Shown in pieces: positions 61,910 to 64,000 of a stretch of DNA of 64,000 bases. The number at the start of each line of letters is the position of its first letter. Position 1 is the stretch's first letter. The notes under the pieces are model-generated. The model saw only the letters and a list, made by a program, of their open reading frames with translations. It did not search any database and was not told where the DNA came from. The DNA comes from CAZJRB01 sp964547995 (lineage in GTDB: Bacteria; Planctomycetota; Planctomycetia; Pirellulales; Thermoguttaceae), in contig CAZJRB010000007.1 in NCBI GenBank assembly GCA_964547995.1, positions 55,550 to 119,549 on the forward strand, in the 5' to 3' direction. Made by a program: the position numbers and the translations under genes.

Positions 61910-62053
61910 CTACTTCTTCTTTTTGGCCTTCTTCCGCTTGGCCTTTTTCTTGGCCTTCTTCTTGGGCGCCTTCTTCTTGGTCTTCTTCTTGGTCTTCTTC
62001 TTGGGCGCCTTCTTCTTGGCCTTCTTCTTAGCCTTCTTCTTTTTCTTGGCCAC
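61910..62053 (-). CDS. Lysine-repeat histone H1-like mini-protein (47 aa)
   Basis: A 47-residue protein made almost only of Lys, Ala, Pro and Thr (AKKK, PKKK and TKKK units, with one Arg near the end). It starts at a GTG with a perfect AAGGAGG at 62061-62067, 7 nt before it, and ends at TAG. The composition matches the C-terminal tail of eukaryotic histone H1 and the lysine-rich proteins reported in planctomycetes, which bind DNA or RNA. Its shortness and the strong Shine-Dalgarno make it a plausible real gene. It could be a nucleoid protein. The longer Arg-rich frame on the same strand is an out-of-frame shadow. Confidence 0.82.
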   Translation of the reverse strand: MAKKKKKAKKKAKKKAPKKKTKKKTKKKAPKKKAKKKAKRKKAKKKK

Positions 62054-63299
62054 CTCGCGTCCTCCTTAAGTACGAGTTGGGCGATATCCGTCGAAATTCG
62101 GGCTGGGACCGAAATTCGGCCAAAATATCGCCGAAGAAACAAGACAACGAACTTCCAGGCTTCCTGTTCTCAGGTGCAAATGGCACCGAAAACCTGCCGT
62201 CGTTCGTTTCCATCCTCTGAGCTGAAACTCCTTCCTTCACCAGGACCTTCAACTCCCCAAAACCCAATTAGAGGCTTCAGGTTTCCATGATCGTACTTAT
62301 TTCAGGAATCGATGCAAGTACAATTCCCGCCCTGCGGGGAAATTTTTTTCGGTTCCGCCCTACTTCGCAAGGCAAAATCATCACTCCAAACTCAAGTGAA
62401 CTCGGTTCGACGATGCGATTGCCGGTCTCCTCCTCGCATTGCTGAGCACCGGGACCTTCCACCAGGTTGGCACCCACTTTTTGCCGCGCGCATCCGTTGT
62501 GTCAAGAGGGCGTCGATGCGATCCGATCACGCGTGGCACCCCCTCTCAATCGTGCTGAGAAACCTCGCAATAAGATGCTTCACGAACAGTACCGATTCCG
62601 TGCCGAACGAAGAGACTCATCATTCAGCAGAGGTCGCGGTTCTCGATTCGCTCCTTCTGCAGCTCGCCATAACCTGTTGCTGCAAAAGCACTTAGGAGCA
62701 CATTCGAAGCAACAGTCTTTCGGCGCGATAACCGTCGGGGATCGGCCTCGATGCAAGAAACGTCGGCCAACAAATGCGCCCGAACCGCCGCAACTCGTTC
62801 GGTCGCCAGCACGTTTTCCCGTCCTTGAGCACGCCGCGCGTTCCACTTGTCATCGTGATGATTTCCTGTCGCAAGACATCGGTCGGACGAACAGTAACCA
62901 GAGTGTGCCCATCGGCCCCGAGGGATTGCGGCGACCAAGGATCCCGACACCTATCCGGGTGATTCGAGACAGCCGGATTTCGGTCGGACCATCGGCCGAA
63001 AATTTTTTCCAATTAACCAATTTCTTTGCCAAAAAATCGCCTCGAAAGACGCCAAGACACCGTTTGAGCAAGAAATGCGGCGTAACATCAAGTAACTACC
63101 GGAACCAAAACTTGACTTCATCGCCAAGGTGCCCTCCGGCGGGTTTGGGGCAGCACATCGCAGATGGCGGCGCGTTCGAACCGGGTTCGTTTGCTCAAAG
63201 ACCCGATAACAAAGTCGTCAACACCGCCCGGCAAACCGCGAGAACCCTTACCTCATTTAACAGGTTTCGCTAGATTCTCGACCAAATGTGCGTCGTTGC
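62054..63299. other. Gene-poor region
   Basis: I see no convincing gene in this 1.2-kb stretch. It is less GC-rich than its surroundings and has A- and T-runs (for example near 62342-62348). One open frame of 268 codons on the plus strand has no domain character and an amino-acid composition (Arg, Ser, Pro) typical of shadow frames. A structured RNA is possible, but I recognise no tRNA, tmRNA or RNase P features. Confidence 0.5.
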
Positions 63300-64000
63300 T
63301 CACTTGCGGCGCGGTTTGAATACGACGGTCGCCAACGGGGGGAGTGTTACTTGAATCGACGCGGGGCGGCCATGGCTGCCGGCGGCCGTGGCCATCACTC
63401 CGGACCCGTTGCCCATATTGCTCCCCGCGTAGTACGACGAATCGCTGTTGAATATCTCCTCGTACCGGCACACCTCGGGCACGCCCAACAGATGGGATTC
63501 GCGGGGGACCGGCGTGAAATTGGAGCCGACGACCAGATAATCGGAGCGGTCCTTGGCCCGGCGAATGAAACTGAAGGTCGATTCGTCGTAGTTGTGGCAA
63601 TCGATCCACTCGAAGCCCGCCCCGTCGAAGTCGAGTTCGTGCAGGGCCTTCTCCCGGCGGTAGAGCCGGTTCAGATCGGAGACGCACTTCCTGAGCCCTT
63701 GGTGAGACCCCCACTGCATGAGATCCCATTGCAGACTGGCGTCGTAGTCCCATTCATTCCATTGGCCGAAATCGCTTCCCATGAAGATCAGCTTCTTGCC
63801 GGGATGTGTCCACATGAAGCTGTACAGCAGCCGCAGATTGGCAAACTTCTGCCACAGGTCGCCCGGTGCCTGATCCAGGATCGAACCCTTCATGTGGACG
63901 ACTTCGTCGTGCGAGAGCGGCAGGACGAAGTTTTCGTGAAATGCATAGATCAGGCTGAAGGTCAGCTCGTCGTGGTGATACTTGCGGTGAATCGGCTCGT
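63300..64000 (-). CDS. glgB: 1,4-alpha-glucan branching enzyme, C-terminal part
   Basis: The 3' 700 bp of glgB; the 5' part lies beyond the right edge. The translation includes FVLPLSHDEVVH (the conserved region near the end of the catalytic domain, with the His-Asp that stabilises the transition state) and then the C-terminal all-beta domain (ELDFDGAGFEWIDCHNYDES, FSFIRRAKD, TLPPLATVVFKP). The enzyme introduces alpha-1,6 branches in glycogen. In the standard family HGKGS follows HDEVV; here it reads HMKGS, a small difference near the His. The stop TGA is at 63300-63302. Confidence 0.93.
   Translation of the reverse strand, partial: EPIHRKYHHDELTFSLIYAFHENFVLPLSHDEVVHMKGSILDQAPGDLWQKFANLRLLYSFMWTHPGKKLIFMGSDFGQWNEWDYDASLQWDLMQWGSHQGLRKCVSDLNRLYRREKALHELDFDGAGFEWIDCHNYDESTFSFIRRAKDRSDYLVVGSNFTPVPRESHLLGVPEVCRYEEIFNSDSSYYAGSNMGNGSGVMATAAGSHGRPASIQVTLPPLATVVFKPRRK

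Noticed and set aside
61843..62142. 99-codon Arg/Pro-rich frame on the minus strand
   Set aside because: It is the out-of-frame reading of the lysine-repeat gene, which has a perfect Shine-Dalgarno and a Lys/Ala pattern in the right frame.
62467..63273. 268-codon open frame on the plus strand
   Set aside because: No domain, signal peptide or Shine-Dalgarno; composition is like shadow frames, and it competes with equally long frames on the other strand.

Overview
The window is about 60% GC and looks like a chromosomal segment of a planctomycete, probably Pirellulales. The pointers are three giant surface proteins that begin with the planctomycete-style leader containing a LEQRRLL motif, a degenerate DnaJ-like protein of the type found in Pirellulales, a lysine-repeat histone-H1-like mini-protein, and many small zinc-ribbon, FHA and GYF proteins with no close function. 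This placement rests on protein character; no rRNA or marker gene is present.

Layout. (1) 0.3-12.6 kb (+): a tightly packed exopolysaccharide locus with two methyltransferases, two GT4 glycosyltransferases, a polytopic membrane protein, a left-handed beta-helix acyltransferase, an asparagine synthetase-type amidotransferase, a Wzz/BY-kinase fusion and two DUF218 proteins, closed by a hairpin terminator. Several genes are joined by NTGA start/stop overlaps. (2) 12.7-20.0 kb: a lasso-type RiPP locus. It has a divergent nucleotidyltransferase-like gene, then PqqD-like RRE (B1), transglutaminase-like B2 protease, AsnB-like cyclase lacking the glutaminase Cys, a 58-residue precursor overlapping the cyclase end (16607-16783), an HprK-like kinase, a canonical PRMT-like methyltransferase, and a second PRMT-like protein with an apparent C-terminal RRE domain. 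This is the most unusual system in the window. (3) 20.5-36.2 kb: three tandem paralogous secreted proteins (1391, 1589 and 2073 aa) with seven-repeat beta-propeller blocks, SdrD-B-like domains and a near-identical C-terminal tail. A 120-bp MITE sits in one of the two duplicated spacers. (4) 36.5-49.6 kb: envelope and housekeeping genes of mixed kind (beta-barrel-like protein, RraA-like protein, metallopeptidase-like protein, TadG-like protein, voltage-gated channel-like protein, FHA and GYF proteins). (5) 49.8-58.2 kb: coiled-coil protein, BON-domain protein, lipoprotein, a 1226-aa secretin with expanded N-domains, and MgtE. (6) 58.3-64 kb: HtrA protease, RNase III, a ThiI/MnmA-like PP-loop protein, the lysine-repeat protein, a gene-poor stretch, and the 3' part of glgB running off the right edge.

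How the parts may work together. The first locus would assemble and export a surface polysaccharide under tyrosine-kinase control. The RiPP locus would make a phosphorylated and/or arginine-methylated lasso-like peptide; no dedicated exporter is visible. The giant proteins, secretin, TadG-like and BON proteins point to a large investment in the cell envelope. All functional statements come from reading motifs; no database search was run.
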